DNA from: Dechloromonas sp. H13
GTDB lineage: Bacteria > Pseudomonadota > Gammaproteobacteria > Burkholderiales > Rhodocyclaceae
Direction: 5' to 3'
Assembly: GCF_009469615.1 (NCBI RefSeq)
Contig: NZ_SSXX01000001.1
Coordinates: forward strand, 1-64,000
Length of the DNA stretch: 64,000 bases
Positions 40,540-53,314 of the stretch are shown one piece after another (the stretch's first letter is position 1; each line of letters starts with the position of its first letter). A program made the translations under genes and the position numbers. The notes beneath the pieces were generated by a model. The model was not told where the DNA came from. It saw only the letters and a list, made by a program, of their open reading frames with translations, and ran no database searches.

Positions 40540-42540
40540 TCAGGCGGCAGAGGTTTGACGCGGTGCAACAAGCGGCAGGGTGATACGGAATCGCGTGCCG
40601 AGGCCCGGCATGCTATCCACCGAAATGCTGCCGCCGAGAACGACGGTGACGGTATTCCAGACGATGTGCAGGCCGAGCCCGCTGCCGCCGCGCCCGAGCT
40701 TGCTGGTAACGAAGGGATCGAAAATCCGGTCGAGCAGTTCCGGCGGAATGCCGTTGCCGTCGTCGGCGACCAGCAGGCGAACCTGGTCGTCGCCCTGGCG
40801 CTCGGCGAAGATCTCGATCAACCCCTGCGCCCTGCCCTCGAAGGCGTGGTTCAGCGAGTTGGTCAGCAGATTGGTGAGGACCTGGCCGAGTGGCCCGGGG
40901 TAACTGTCCATCGCCAGCCCTTCGGGAATCCGGCAGTCGATCCGGCAGGGGGTTCTCTTGAGCGTCGGCTGCAGCGTCAGGAGAATCTCGTCGACGACTT
41001 CGGCGAGCATGAACTGGCGGCGCTGGACGCTCGTCTGGTCGACGGCGACCTGCTTGAAGCTGGCGATCAGTTCGTTGGCCCGCTGCAGGTTGCGCACGGC
41101 GATCTCGCTGCCGCGCTCGACGCGGTCGACGAAAGCTTCGAGCGTCGAGCGCCGCAGGCCGCTCTCCATTTCCCGGCGGAAAGCCCGGACCTGGTCCTGC
41201 AGCGTCGAAACGGCCATGACGCCGTTGCCGATCGGCGTGTTCAGCTCGTGCGCGACACCGCCGACCAGATTGCCGAGCGAGGCCAGCTTCTCGCTGCGCA
41301 CCAGCTCGCCCTGCGCCAGCTTGAGCGTTTCCATGGCCTCGGACAACTCGCGGTTGGCCCGCGCCAGGTCGATGGTCCGCAGTTCGACCCGTTGTTCCAG
41401 CAACAGGTTGAGCTGCTGCACGTTCTGCAGGCTCTGCAGCAGGCGCTCCTCGCTGCGCTCGAGTTCGCCCTGGCGCTGGCGGATCGCCGCCGCCATCGAT
41501 TCCATGTCGGAGGCCAGCTGGTTGAACTCGAGGATCTTGCCGCGCGACACCTTGCCGCCGAAGCGTCCGCTGGTCAGCGCCCGCGTCTGCGCGATCAGGT
41601 CGCGCAGCGGCGCGCTCATCCGTGCCGCCCACATGGGAGCGAGCACGAGGGCGAGCAGCATCGAGCCGACGAAGCCGACGAGGACCAGGCCGATGGTGAT
41701 CCTGACGCGCGGATTTTCCAGCCCGGTCGGCATGGTGACCAGGAAGGTCCATTGCAGCTTGTCCGAGCGCGCCAGGCCGGTATCGTAGAGCGTACCGGCG
41801 AAACGCAGCAGCCGGATGTCGCCGTCGGCCTCCAGGGGCGTGCCGCGCAACTCGGCCGACCAGTTGCGCAAACGCTCGCCTTCGGCCAGGTTCTTGCCGA
41901 CGACGTATTCGCCGGCGCGATCGACGACCAGCACGGGAAACTTCAGGTCTTCCGCGCCGGCACGCAGGACCTCGACCGCGAAGTCCGGCGCCACCTCGCC
42001 GAGCAGCACGTAATCGCCGAAGGGGATGGCCAGCCCGACCGTCGCATCGCCATTCAGCGCCGACAGGTAACGGTCGCTCCACACCCGGCGCCCGAGATGG
42101 TGCGCAGTCGCGAACAGCGGATTGCGCGAAAGGTCGGCGCCCACCAGGTTGGGCCGGACATTGGGGGCATTTTGCGGCAGCCCGACATGCTCGACGTGCC
42201 CACGGCCGTTGAGCACGTAGATGGCCTTGAACCCGCCTTCAGCAATCACGGCATCGAGGAAGCGCTGGATATGCGCCGGCTGCATGGTCATGTCGAGCGC
42301 CGCCAGCGTTCCCAGGCGACCTTCGAGGCCGTCGATCAGCTGCTCGAAATAGCGGGCCAGGCTGACCGCGTCGTTACGCAGGTGCTGGCGGTCCTCCTCG
42401 AGGATGGCGGGAACCCGGTAGGCCAGCACGCCGAAGCCGATGATGCCGAAGGTAACCAGCGTGGCGACCACCAGCAGCAGCGTCAGCGAGGTGCGCAGCC
42501 GCCATTCGCTCGTTACCGTCAACCGCCCTGGCAGGTTCAA
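40540..42540 (-). CDS. Membrane sensor histidine kinase
   Basis: A 666-residue kinase with TM1 (about 17-41), a periplasmic Cache-like sensor domain (about 45-275), TM2 (about 280-302), HAMP-like linker, coiled coil and kinase core. The phospho-acceptor is H431 (GGVAHELNTPIGNG). The ATP-binding domain has NLLTNSLNHAFEG, VADDGNGIPPELL and GGSGLGLHIV. It starts at TTG 42540, 5 bp after an AGGGGG sequence following the binding-protein stop. It is the third gene of a unit with a periplasmic binding protein and a REC-GGDEF-EAL protein. Confidence 0.9.
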   Translation of the reverse strand: MNLPGRLTVTSEWRLRTSLTLLLVVATLVTFGIIGFGVLAYRVPAILEEDRQHLRNDAVSLARYFEQLIDGLEGRLGTLAALDMTMQPAHIQRFLDAVIAEGGFKAIYVLNGRGHVEHVGLPQNAPNVRPNLVGADLSRNPLFATAHHLGRRVWSDRYLSALNGDATVGLAIPFGDYVLLGEVAPDFAVEVLRAGAEDLKFPVLVVDRAGEYVVGKNLAEGERLRNWSAELRGTPLEADGDIRLLRFAGTLYDTGLARSDKLQWTFLVTMPTGLENPRVRITIGLVLVGFVGSMLLALVLAPMWAARMSAPLRDLIAQTRALTSGRFGGKVSRGKILEFNQLASDMESMAAAIRQRQGELERSEERLLQSLQNVQQLNLLLEQRVELRTIDLARANRELSEAMETLKLAQGELVRSEKLASLGNLVGGVAHELNTPIGNGVMAVSTLQDQVRAFRREMESGLRRSTLEAFVDRVERGSEIAVRNLQRANELIASFKQVAVDQTSVQRRQFMLAEVVDEILLTLQPTLKRTPCRIDCRIPEGLAMDSYPGPLGQVLTNLLTNSLNHAFEGRAQGLIEIFAERQGDDQVRLLVADDGNGIPPELLDRIFDPFVTSKLGRGGSGLGLHIVWNTVTVVLGGSISVDSMPGLGTRFRITLPLVAPRQTSAA

Positions 42541-42548
42541 ATTGCCCC

Positions 42549-43646
42549 CTAGCGCACCGTGATGAACTGCCCGTCGCGGACGACGGCGATATGCTGGACG
42601 CGCCGGCTGTCGCCGAAGCGGTCGAAGCTGATGTTTTCCTCGGCGCCGGGAAAGGGACCGCGCGTCAACAAGGCGTCGCGCAGCGTCTCGCCGCCGTGAC
42701 GCCGGGTGAGCGCCGCCAGCACGGCACGCGTGGCGTCATAGGCAGCGACGCCAGCAAAGCCCGGTTCGCGCTGGAAGCGTTCGGCGTAAACGCTGCGCAA
42801 TCGCTGCATGCCTTCGGCCTTGCTGTCGCGGTCGAACGAATTATGGAGCACCATGCCCTCGACCGCACTGCCGCCGAGTTCGATCAGGCGCTCGGTGGTT
42901 GCCCATTGCGAGGCGATCAGGAGCACCTGCGGGTTGCGCTCGCGGATTTTTTGCGCCAGGCGCGCCGCATCGACGGCGCTGGTGATCAGCAGGATGCCGT
43001 CCGGCCGCTTGTTGAGTACCTGCCGGACGATGGTGCCGAACTTGGCGTCGGGAGTGGATTCGTAGGCGAAGGGCAGGACATCGCCGCCGAGCTCCTGGAA
43101 CGCGACGGTGAATTCGCGCAGCCAGCTTTCGGTGTAGGCCAGGTTTTTCAGGTCGTAGATGGCGGCCACGCGATGCATGCCGCTTTCCTTGAAATGGAAC
43201 CTGGCGCTGAGTCTGGCCTCGTCTTGGGTACTCGACGAAATCAGGAACAGGTTGTCGTCCTGCCCGAAAAACTTGCGCGCGGTGACGGTCGGACTGACGA
43301 GAACGACCCCGGCGCGCTGGGCCAGCGGCAGGACGACTTCGGCCATCGCACTGGTCATCGGCCCGACGATGGCCTCGACGCCCAGCGCAACGAGTTCGTT
43401 GGTGGCGGCGATCGCCTTTTCCGGCGTCTGGGCATCGTCGCGGACGACCAATTCGACCGGCCGACCGTCGATGCCGCCCGCCCGGTTGACTTCCTCGACG
43501 GCGATCTGGGCGCCATTGCGTCCGGCCTCGCCGAGATCGGCGACACCGCCGCTCAGTCCCGCCAGAAAGCCGACCCGCAATGTTTCACGCTGGCCGCACC
43601 CGGCCAGGACGGCGAACACGACCAGGCATGCGGCGAACCGGCGCAT
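42549..43646 (-). CDS. ABC-type (branched amino acid-like) binding lipoprotein
   Basis: A 365-residue periplasmic binding protein of the Leu/Ile/Val-binding (Peripla_BP_6) type. The lipobox is VLAGC (C17). The first lobe begins LRVGFLAGLSGGVADLGEAG, and the hinge and second lobe include VEAIVGPMTSAMAEVVLPLA and GILLITSAVDAARLAQKI. No permease or ATPase genes are near; instead its gene is followed by a histidine kinase gene 8 bp away. It therefore probably presents a ligand to the kinase rather than to a transporter. Ligand unknown. Confidence 0.88.
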   Translation of the reverse strand: MRRFAACLVVFAVLAGCGQRETLRVGFLAGLSGGVADLGEAGRNGAQIAVEEVNRAGGIDGRPVELVVRDDAQTPEKAIAATNELVALGVEAIVGPMTSAMAEVVLPLAQRAGVVLVSPTVTARKFFGQDDNLFLISSSTQDEARLSARFHFKESGMHRVAAIYDLKNLAYTESWLREFTVAFQELGGDVLPFAYESTPDAKFGTIVRQVLNKRPDGILLITSAVDAARLAQKIRERNPQVLLIASQWATTERLIELGGSAVEGMVLHNSFDRDSKAEGMQRLRSVYAERFQREPGFAGVAAYDATRAVLAALTRRHGGETLRDALLTRGPFPGAEENISFDRFGDSRRVQHIAVVRDGQFITVR

Positions 43647-43652
43647 CGCCGC

Positions 43653-45863
43653 TCAGCGCTCGCGGCTGCGAAGCCAGTTCAGGAGGTCCGGCTGCGCCAT
43701 CGCTGGCGCATAGACCATGCCCTGCGCCTCGCAACATCCGAGTTCGACCAGCGTCTGCAACTGCCGCCCGTCCTCGACGCCTTCCGCCAGGACGCGCATG
43801 CCCAGCTGGCGGCCGAGCTGGATCACCATCGCCGCGATCGGCGTGCCGGAATGCTGGTCGTCCAGTGCGTGGACAAAACTGCGGTCGATCTTCAGGCAAT
43901 CGGCCGGCAGATGCGCCAGGTAATTGAGCGAGGAGAAGCCGGTGCCGAAATCGTCGATGGCGATCAATGCCCCCAGCGCCTTGATCGCATGCATGCGCTC
44001 GACCGTCTGCGCCCAGCCGGAGAGCGCCACCGATTCGGTGATTTCGAGTTCCAGCAGGCCCGGCGCCACGGCGTGTTCGGCCATCGCCTCGCGAACCATG
44101 CTGAGGAAACCCGGCTGGCGGAACTGCACCGGCGATACGTTGACCGCCATGCGCAACGGATACCCCCGGGCGGCCAGCTCGCGCTGCGCGGCCAGGGCGG
44201 CATGCAACACCCAGGCCCCGACGGCGACGATCAGCCCGGACTGCTCGGCGACCGCGATGAACTGTTCGAGCGGCACGAATTCGCCGTCGGCGGTGCGCCA
44301 GCGCAGCAATGCCTCGATGCCGATGACGCCCCCCGAGGCAAGGTCGATTTGCGGCTGGTAGACGACGAAGAGATCGCCGTTGTCCAGCGCGGCGCGCAGG
44401 TCGTGCAGCATATGCACCCGTTGCCGGGTCAGCATGCCGACCTCGGTGGTGTAATAGGCATCGTTCCCCGGACCGGCGAGCTTGGCATGCTTGAGCGCGA
44501 TGGCGGCATTGCGCAGCAGGTCGGCGCCATCGGCATCCGCGGCATCGGTGCGGACGAGACCGATCGAGAACGAAAGGGTATGCAGCCCGCCCTCGCTGTC
44601 GAAGGGTTCGAGCAGGATGTTGCGCAAGCCGGATGGCTTCACGACCTCGTCACGACCATAGACACCGAAGACGTCGCTGCCGACGCGCGCGACATGCACG
44701 CTGTCGGGAAGCATGGCGCGCAGGCGCCCGGCGACCGCCTGCAACTGCTGGTCGCCGAAACGGTAGCCGAAGGCATCGATGGTCTCCGAGAACTGGTCGA
44801 TGTCGATCAGTGCCAGGACATGGTTCCCCGCCCAGGCGCCGGCCAGCGACTCGTCGATGACGTCGATCTGCGCGGCGCGGTTCGGCAGCCCGGTCAGGTT
44901 GTCTATATAGGCCGCCGCGCGCAGGCGTTCGACGAGCGCGACGTTCTCGCCGCAGATGGCGATGTTGGCGCTGAATATGTCGAGCAGGTGGCGGTCGATC
45001 GGCACGATTGCTGCGGTCGACTCGACGTAGACGGCAAAATTGCTGCCGTGCCGCCCGGCAAAATACAACGCCAGCGAACGCTCGCTGCATTGGCTGGCAC
45101 GCTCCTGCAGGCAGCGCTCCAGCATCTGTCGGGCGGGCTGGTCGCCCACTGCGGACAACAGCTTGTTCCTGGATTCCCCGAAACGCCCGAGCGCCGCGAG
45201 AATGGTGCCGCCGGCCGCGTCGCTGGCGGTACGGGCGCAGACCATGCCCACCGGCGCCACACTGAGCAGGCCGGACAACTGAATGATGACCCCGGCGGAA
45301 AAGGACGGCAAGCCCTGCTCGGCGTTGAAGCGCAGGGAACCGTCGATGATCAGCTCGAGGCCGTTGCGGCTCGCTTCCAGGCGCTGGATCTGGTCGAAGG
45401 AGCGGATCGCCGCCGTGACGGTCGTGAACAACTTGCCGCGCGTCAACTCGGTCTTGGTCTTGTAATCGTTGATGTCGTAATTGGCGATGGCGTCGAGTTC
45501 CGGCGCATAGCCCGGCTGGCCGGTCCGCAGGATGATGCGGATGGCATCGAGACCCAGTTCGTTGCGAATGCGCTCGACGGCCCGGAGGCCGGCATCCTCG
45601 CACTCCATCACGACATCGAGCAGAATGACTGCGACATCGCGGCGGCGGCTCAGGATGCCGATGGCCTCCTCGGCGCCGAAGGCGTGCAGGAATTTCAGCG
45701 GCCGCCCGAGAACCCGCAGATCGCTGAGGGCGAATTCGGTCGCGTGATGCACGTCCTCGTCGTCGTCGACCACCAGCAGATACCAGCACGCATTCGCCGC
45801 GCTGCCGGCAGCGGGTTCCGGCTCGTCGTCGAGCAAGGCCAGTTGATCGTTGTCGTTATGCAT
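43653..45863 (-). CDS. REC-DUF3369-GGDEF-EAL response regulator
   Basis: A 736-residue output protein. Receiver domain about 28-150 with D83 (ILLDVVMECED), then a DUF3369-like region (about 165-310), a GGDEF domain whose motif is GSDVF (395-399) and so is probably catalytically dead, and an EAL domain starting at E517 (EALLRW) with EITES, IDDFGTGFSS and EGVE motifs intact. It should be a phosphorylation-controlled c-di-GMP phosphodiesterase. First gene of the unit, 6 bp before the binding-protein gene. Confidence 0.92.
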   Translation of the reverse strand: MHNDNDQLALLDDEPEPAAGSAANACWYLLVVDDDEDVHHATEFALSDLRVLGRPLKFLHAFGAEEAIGILSRRRDVAVILLDVVMECEDAGLRAVERIRNELGLDAIRIILRTGQPGYAPELDAIANYDINDYKTKTELTRGKLFTTVTAAIRSFDQIQRLEASRNGLELIIDGSLRFNAEQGLPSFSAGVIIQLSGLLSVAPVGMVCARTASDAAGGTILAALGRFGESRNKLLSAVGDQPARQMLERCLQERASQCSERSLALYFAGRHGSNFAVYVESTAAIVPIDRHLLDIFSANIAICGENVALVERLRAAAYIDNLTGLPNRAAQIDVIDESLAGAWAGNHVLALIDIDQFSETIDAFGYRFGDQQLQAVAGRLRAMLPDSVHVARVGSDVFGVYGRDEVVKPSGLRNILLEPFDSEGGLHTLSFSIGLVRTDAADADGADLLRNAAIALKHAKLAGPGNDAYYTTEVGMLTRQRVHMLHDLRAALDNGDLFVVYQPQIDLASGGVIGIEALLRWRTADGEFVPLEQFIAVAEQSGLIVAVGAWVLHAALAAQRELAARGYPLRMAVNVSPVQFRQPGFLSMVREAMAEHAVAPGLLELEITESVALSGWAQTVERMHAIKALGALIAIDDFGTGFSSLNYLAHLPADCLKIDRSFVHALDDQHSGTPIAAMVIQLGRQLGMRVLAEGVEDGRQLQTLVELGCCEAQGMVYAPAMAQPDLLNWLRSRER

Positions 45864-45925
45864 TCCGCAAGTCGAATGGGATTATCCGCAATTGAACCCG
45901 TAGTATGGCGGCAAGACCGGCAAAA

Positions 45926-45951
45926 ACAAAGAGCCCCGCAGGGCTCTTTGT
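45926..45951 (-). terminator. Terminator of the TCA operon after lpdA
   Basis: ACAAAGAGCCC (45926-45936) pairs with GGGCTCTTTGT (45941-45951), an 11-bp stem with 4-nt loop, followed on the minus strand by TTTTTG. It lies 38 bp after the lpdA stop. Confidence 0.88.
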
Positions 45952-45989
45952 GCTTTTCGCGGAACTGGCGCCGACGCCAGCCGAACGGG

Positions 45990-47414
45990 CTAGAAGTTCA
46001 GCGTACGCTTGTCGCAGGCCAGGGCCGCTTCGTGCACGGTCTCCGACAGGGTCGGATGCGCATGGCAGATGCGCGCCAGATCTTCGGAGGCTCCGCCGAA
46101 TTCCATCGCCACGACAGCCTCGGCGATGATTTCGGAGGCGTTGGCACCGATGATGTGCACGCCGAGGATGCGGTCGCTGTCCTTGCAGGCCAGCATCTTG
46201 ACGAAGCCCGAAGGATCGCCCATGCCCAGGGCACGGCCATTGGCCAGGAACGGCACCTTGCCTGCCTTGTAGGCAACGCCTTCGGCCTTGAGTTGCTGCT
46301 CGGTCTTGCCGACCCAGGCGATTTCCGGCGAGGTGTAGATGACCCAGGGAATGGTGTCGAAGTTGCAGTGCCCGGCCTGACCGGCCATCAGTTCGGCGAC
46401 CATGACGCCCTCTTCATGCGCCTTGTGCGCCAGCATCGGGCCGCGCACGACGTCGCCGATCGCCCAGACGCCCGGCAGGTTGGTCTGGCAATGGCCATCG
46501 ACCTCGACGAAGCCACGGGCATCGAGCTTGAGGCCGACGCCGTCGGCGTTCAGGCCGTCGGTATTCGGCACGCGGCCGATGGAGACGATCAGGCGGTCGG
46601 CGTCCAGCTTCTGGGCCTTGCCGTCCTTGTCCTCGTAGGCGATCGAAACACCCTTCTTGGTCGTCTTGATGTCGCCGATCTTGACGCCCATCTGGATGTT
46701 CAGGCCCTGCTTGGTGAACAGCTTGAGCGCTTCCTTGGCGACATCGACGTCAGCCGCGGCCAGGAAGTCAGGCATGGCTTCGAGGACGGTGACTTCGGCA
46801 CCGACACGACGCCAGACCGAACCCATTTCCAGGCCGATGACGCCGGCGCCGATGATGGCCAGCTTCTTGGGCACGGATTCCTGGTTCAACGCGCCTTCGT
46901 TGTCCATGACGATCTTCTGGTCGACCGCAACGTTCGGCAGATGACGTGCCTTGGAACCGGTGGCGACGATGACCTGCTTGGCCAGCACTTCCTCGGCGCC
47001 GACCTTGACCTTCCAGTAGTCGCCTTCCTTACCGACGAAGGAGCCGTGGCCTGGCAGGAAGGTGACCTTGTTCTTCTTCAGCAGCATCTTGATGCCGCCG
47101 GTCAGCTGATTGACGACGCCATCCTTGCGTGCCTTCATGGTCGGCACGTCGATCGTCGCCTTCCCCACCTTGATACCCTGGGCCTCGAAGGAGTGGCCGG
47201 CTTCCTCGAACAGGTGCGAGGTGTGCAGCAGGGCCTTGGACGGAATGCAGCCGACGTTCAGGCAGGTGCCGCCAAGACGCGGCTCGCCCTTCGGGTCGGC
47301 ATACGGGTTGGATTCGGCACAGGCCGAGGAGAAACCCAGCTGGGCAGCGCGAATGGCGGCAATGTAGCCACCGGGACCGCCGCCGATGACGAGCACGTCG
47401 AATTGCTTGGACAT
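45990..47414 (-). CDS. lpdA: Dihydrolipoamide dehydrogenase (E3)
   Basis: A 474-residue FAD/NAD flavoprotein that re-oxidises the lipoyl groups of 2-oxoacid dehydrogenase complexes. FAD motif [19 protein letters not shown], redox disulfide [16 protein letters not shown] motif [20 protein letters not shown], and catalytic His-Glu in [12 protein letters not shown] are all intact. AAAGG precedes the ATG. It is the last gene of the sdh-gltA-suc block, separated from sucB by a hairpin. It has no N-terminal lipoyl domain. Confidence 0.96.
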   Translation of the reverse strand: MSKQFDVLVIGGGPGGYIAAIRAAQLGFSSACAESNPYADPKGEPRLGGTCLNVGCIPSKALLHTSHLFEEAGHSFEAQGIKVGKATIDVPTMKARKDGVVNQLTGGIKMLLKKNKVTFLPGHGSFVGKEGDYWKVKVGAEEVLAKQVIVATGSKARHLPNVAVDQKIVMDNEGALNQESVPKKLAIIGAGVIGLEMGSVWRRVGAEVTVLEAMPDFLAAADVDVAKEALKLFTKQGLNIQMGVKIGDIKTTKKGVSIAYEDKDGKAQKLDADRLIVSIGRVPNTDGLNADGVGLKLDARGFVEVDGHCQTNLPGVWAIGDVVRGPMLAHKAHEEGVMVAELMAGQAGHCNFDTIPWVIYTSPEIAWVGKTEQQLKAEGVAYKAGKVPFLANGRALGMGDPSGFVKMLACKDSDRILGVHIIGANASEIIAEAVVAMEFGGASEDLARICHAHPTLSETVHEAALACDKRTLNF

Positions 47415-47447
47415 GTGTAAACCTTTCAGATTTCAGATGTGCAAAAG

Positions 47448-47477
47448 CGCCAGCGCCCGAAAAGGGACGCTGGCGCC
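47448..47477 (-). terminator. Intercistronic hairpin between sucB and lpdA
   Basis: GCGCCAGCGCCC (47448-47459) pairs with GGG-A-CGCTGGCGC (47465-47477), a 9+3 bp stem with one bulge and a 5-nt loop. On the minus strand only about four T residues follow, so it may be a weak terminator or a structure that sets the sucB:lpdA mRNA ratio. Confidence 0.6.
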
Positions 47478-47490
47478 GGACAAACGTCGA

Positions 47491-48717
47491 TCAGACGCCG
47501 AGCAGCAGGCGCGACGGATCTTCCAGGGCTTCCTTCATGGTCACCAGGCCGAGGACCGCTTCGCGGCCGTCGATGATCCGGTGGTCGTAGGACATCGCCA
47601 GATAGTTGATCGGACGCACGACGACCTGGCCGTTTTCAACGACCGCGCGGTCCTTGGTCGCATGGATGCCGAGGATCGCCGATTGCGGCGGGTTGATGAT
47701 CGGGGTCGACAGCATGGAACCGAAGACACCACCGTTGGAAATCGAGAAGGTGCCGCCGGTCAGTTCCTCGATCGACAGCTTGCCATCCTTGGCCTTGGCG
47801 CCGAATTCGGCGATCTTCTTCTCGATCTCGGCGATCGACATCTGGTCGGCATTGCGCAGGATCGGCACGACCAGGCCACGCGGCGAACCGACGGCGATGC
47901 CGATGTCGATGTAGCCGTGGTAGACGATGTCATTGCCATCAACGGAAGCGTTCAGCACCGGGAACTTCTGCAACGCGGCACAGGCGGCCTTGACGAAGAA
48001 GCCCATGAAGCCGAGGCGCACGCCGTGCGTCTTCTCGAACTTCTCGGCGTACTGCTTGCGCAGGGCCATGATCGGACCCATGTTGACTTCGTTGAAGGTC
48101 GTCAGGATGGCGTTGGTCGATTGCGACTGCAGCAGGCGCTCGGCGATACGGGCGCGCAGACGGGTCATCGGCACACGCTGCTCGGTGCGCTCACCCAGCG
48201 CGATCTCGACAGCCGGCGTCGGCAACGCGGCCTTGGCAGCAGCCGGCGCGGCAATCGGGCCAGCCTTCGGCGCCGCAGCGACGGCATCCTCCTTGGTCAC
48301 ACGACCACCGCGGCCGGTACCGGCGACGTCTGCGGCAGCTATCCCCTTTTCGTCGAGAATCTTGCGGGCCGACGGACTGGCCGTGCCCGCCGGTGCGGCA
48401 GCAGCAGCCGGCGCGGCGGCGGGAGCAGCAGCGGCCTTCGGCGCCTCCGCCGCCGGCGCAGCAGCGCCCGCCTTGGCTTCGGTATCGATCTTGGCGATCA
48501 GTTCACCCGAAACGACCGTCTCGCCATCGCCCTTGATGATTTCGACCAGAACGCCGGCGCCCGGCGACGGGACTTCGAGGACGACCTTGTCGGTTTCGAT
48601 GTCGATCAGGATTTCGTCGCGGGCAACGGCCTCGCCGATCTTCTTCTTCCAGGAAGCCAGCGTGCCTTCGGCAACGGACTCGGAGAGTTGCGGAACTTGG
48701 ACTTCGATAATGCTCAT
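47491..48717 (-). CDS. sucB: 2-oxoglutarate dehydrogenase E2, succinyltransferase
   Basis: A 408-residue E2 component. Lipoyl domain (about 1-75) with the modified lysine in [12 protein letters not shown], an Ala/Pro-rich linker (about 80-110), peripheral-subunit-binding domain (about 112-145, [21 protein letters not shown]) and the acyltransferase domain ending with the catalytic [12 protein letters not shown]. It transfers succinyl groups to CoA. GGAG lies 5-6 nt before the ATG, 24 bp after sucA. Confidence 0.96.
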   Translation of the reverse strand: MSIIEVQVPQLSESVAEGTLASWKKKIGEAVARDEILIDIETDKVVLEVPSPGAGVLVEIIKGDGETVVSGELIAKIDTEAKAGAAAPAAEAPKAAAAPAAAPAAAAAPAGTASPSARKILDEKGIAAADVAGTGRGGRVTKEDAVAAAPKAGPIAAPAAAKAALPTPAVEIALGERTEQRVPMTRLRARIAERLLQSQSTNAILTTFNEVNMGPIMALRKQYAEKFEKTHGVRLGFMGFFVKAACAALQKFPVLNASVDGNDIVYHGYIDIGIAVGSPRGLVVPILRNADQMSIAEIEKKIAEFGAKAKDGKLSIEELTGGTFSISNGGVFGSMLSTPIINPPQSAILGIHATKDRAVVENGQVVVRPINYLAMSYDHRIIDGREAVLGLVTMKEALEDPSRLLLGV

Positions 48718-48741
48718 GGTGACTCCACTCTGCTGTAGTTA

Positions 48742-51582
<2,841 letters not shown>

Positions 51583-51657
51583 AGGCGTCCCCTTGAGGGT
51601 GTTTTCTTTCTCTGCGGCTGCGGGTTGCGGAGCTCCATCCCTCCGCAAGTAAAAAAA

Positions 51658-51677
51658 GGGCGGCCAAGCGGCCGCCC
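51658..51677 (-). terminator. Terminator after gltA
   Basis: GGGCGGCC (51658-51665) pairs with GGCCGCCC (51670-51677) around a 4-nt loop, and seven A residues on the plus strand give a U-tract for minus-strand transcripts. It divides the TCA block into sdh-gltA and suc-lpd halves. Confidence 0.85.
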
Positions 51678-51688
51678 GATTCTGTCGA

Positions 51689-52987
51689 TCAGCCGCGTTG
51701 GGCAAGCGGCACGACGTCGCGCTTGGCGGCGCCGATGTAGAGCTGACGCGGGCGGCCGATCTTGTATTCCGGATCGGTGATCATTTCTTCCCACTGCGTC
51801 ATCCAGCCGACCGTACGGGCCAGCGCGAAGATGCAGGTGAACATCTCGGTCGGGATGCCGATCGCCTTCTGGACGATGCCGGAGTAGAAGTCGACGTTTG
51901 GGTACAGCTTCTTCTCGACGAAGTACGGATCTTCCAGGGCGATCTTTTCCAGTTCCATCGCCAGCTTGAACAGGCGGTCGTTCTGCAGACCGAGTTCCTG
52001 GAGAACGTCGCCGCAGACCTTGCGCATCAGCTTGGCGCGCGGGTCGAAGTTCTTGTAGACGCGGTGACCGAAGCCCATCAGCTTGAAGGAATCGTTCTTG
52101 TCCTTGGCGCGGTTGATGTACTCGCCGACGCGGGAGACGTCACCGATCTGTTCCAGCATCTGCAGACAGGCCTCGTTGGCACCACCGTGCGCCGGGCCCC
52201 ACAGACAGGCGATACCGGCGGCGATGCAGGCGAACGGGTTGGCACCGGACGAACCGGCCAGACGCACCGTGGAGGTCGAGGCGTTCTGTTCGTGGTCGGC
52301 GTGCAGCGTGAAGATGACATCCAGCGCATTGACCAGCACCGGGTTCGGGACATATTTTTCGCACGGGTTGCCGAACATCATACGCATGAAGTTGGCGGTG
52401 TAGTCCAGATCGTTGTCCGGGTACATGAACGGCATGCCGGTGTTGTACTTGTAGGCCATCGCGACGATGGTCGGCAGCTTGGCGACGAGGCGATTGAAGC
52501 TGACGTTGCGGTGTTCGACGTCGGAGAAGTCCATCGCGTCGTGGTAGAACGCGGAGAGCGCGCCGACGACACCGGTCATGACGGCCATCGGGTGAGCATC
52601 ACGACGGAAGCCGGAGTAGAACTTGGACAGTTGCTCGTGCACCATGGTGTGCTTCTTGATGGTGCTTTCGAAATCGGCCTTCTGCTTGGCGTTCGGCAGC
52701 TCGCCATTCTTCAGGAGATAGGTGACTTCCAGGAAGTTGCAGTTCTCGGCCAGTTGCTCGATCGGGTAGCCACGGTACAACAGCTGACCGACATCTCCGT
52801 CGATGAAGGTGATCTTCGACTTGCAGCTGGCGGTCGAGAGGAAACCGGAGTCGTAGGTGAACAAACCGGTCTTGGCACCCAGCGTACGGATATCGACGCA
52901 GTCGTTGCCATGCGTCGGGGTCATGATCGGGAAATCGACAGGTGCCATCCCATCGATTGTCAGAGTTGCCTTGCGTTCGGTCGTCAT
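51689..52987 (-). CDS. gltA: Citrate synthase, type II
   Basis: A 432-residue hexameric-type citrate synthase, condensing oxaloacetate with acetyl-CoA. Catalytic histidines lie in [16 protein letters not shown] and [14 protein letters not shown], and the aspartate in NVDFYSGIV. The N-terminal domain (about 1-60) with [19 protein letters not shown] is the NADH-regulated gram-negative type. AGGGAAG precedes the ATG at 52987. It follows sdhE by 84 bp. Confidence 0.97.
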   Translation of the reverse strand: MTTERKATLTIDGMAPVDFPIMTPTHGNDCVDIRTLGAKTGLFTYDSGFLSTASCKSKITFIDGDVGQLLYRGYPIEQLAENCNFLEVTYLLKNGELPNAKQKADFESTIKKHTMVHEQLSKFYSGFRRDAHPMAVMTGVVGALSAFYHDAMDFSDVEHRNVSFNRLVAKLPTIVAMAYKYNTGMPFMYPDNDLDYTANFMRMMFGNPCEKYVPNPVLVNALDVIFTLHADHEQNASTSTVRLAGSSGANPFACIAAGIACLWGPAHGGANEACLQMLEQIGDVSRVGEYINRAKDKNDSFKLMGFGHRVYKNFDPRAKLMRKVCGDVLQELGLQNDRLFKLAMELEKIALEDPYFVEKKLYPNVDFYSGIVQKAIGIPTEMFTCIFALARTVGWMTQWEEMITDPEYKIGRPRQLYIGAAKRDVVPLAQRG

Positions 52988-53071
52988 GGTGTCTTCCCTT
53001 GTCAGGTGTTGGTTGTCACTGCACTGCAAAAAAAAGCGGTCAACATTTGGAAGTTAAAATGCCAACCTTAC

Positions 53072-53314
53072 TTAACTCTTACGTAGCATGGCCACGATCG
53101 GCGCCAGCCGGGGATCATCGGTCTCCTCCTTGCCGGTCAGCAGATCCCAGAGATCGTAATCCTCCATGTCGGCAAGTTCCACAAACGCCTGCTGTTGCGC
53201 TTCGTTCAGCTTGTCGAATCCGTCATCGAGAAAACGCGTCAACGTGATATCGAGTTCGAGAAGCGCGCGCCGGATGCAGCGCCAACGCAGGCGTTCGTAG
53301 TCGGGACGCTCCAT
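53072..53314 (-). CDS. sdhE: Succinate dehydrogenase flavinylation factor
   Basis: An 80-residue SdhE/SDH5-type protein that promotes covalent FAD attachment to SdhA. The conserved helix reads RWRCIRRALLELDITLTRFL (about 10-29). The family's RGxxE motif appears as RALLE, with Ala17 at the usual glycine; the glutamate (E20) is kept. MEDYDLWDLLTG (about 54-65) is typical. The ATG overlaps the sdhB stop by one base, so it is co-translated with its client operon. Confidence 0.9.
   Translation of the reverse strand: MERPDYERLRWRCIRRALLELDITLTRFLDDGFDKLNEAQQQAFVELADMEDYDLWDLLTGKEETDDPRLAPIVAMLRKS

Noticed and set aside
42591..47420. Very long plus-strand open frame (about 1600 codons)
   Set aside because: It runs antisense through three well-supported minus-strand genes (binding protein, REC-GGDEF-EAL, lpdA). 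High GC at third positions removes stop codons on the opposite strand; the translation has no recognisable domain.
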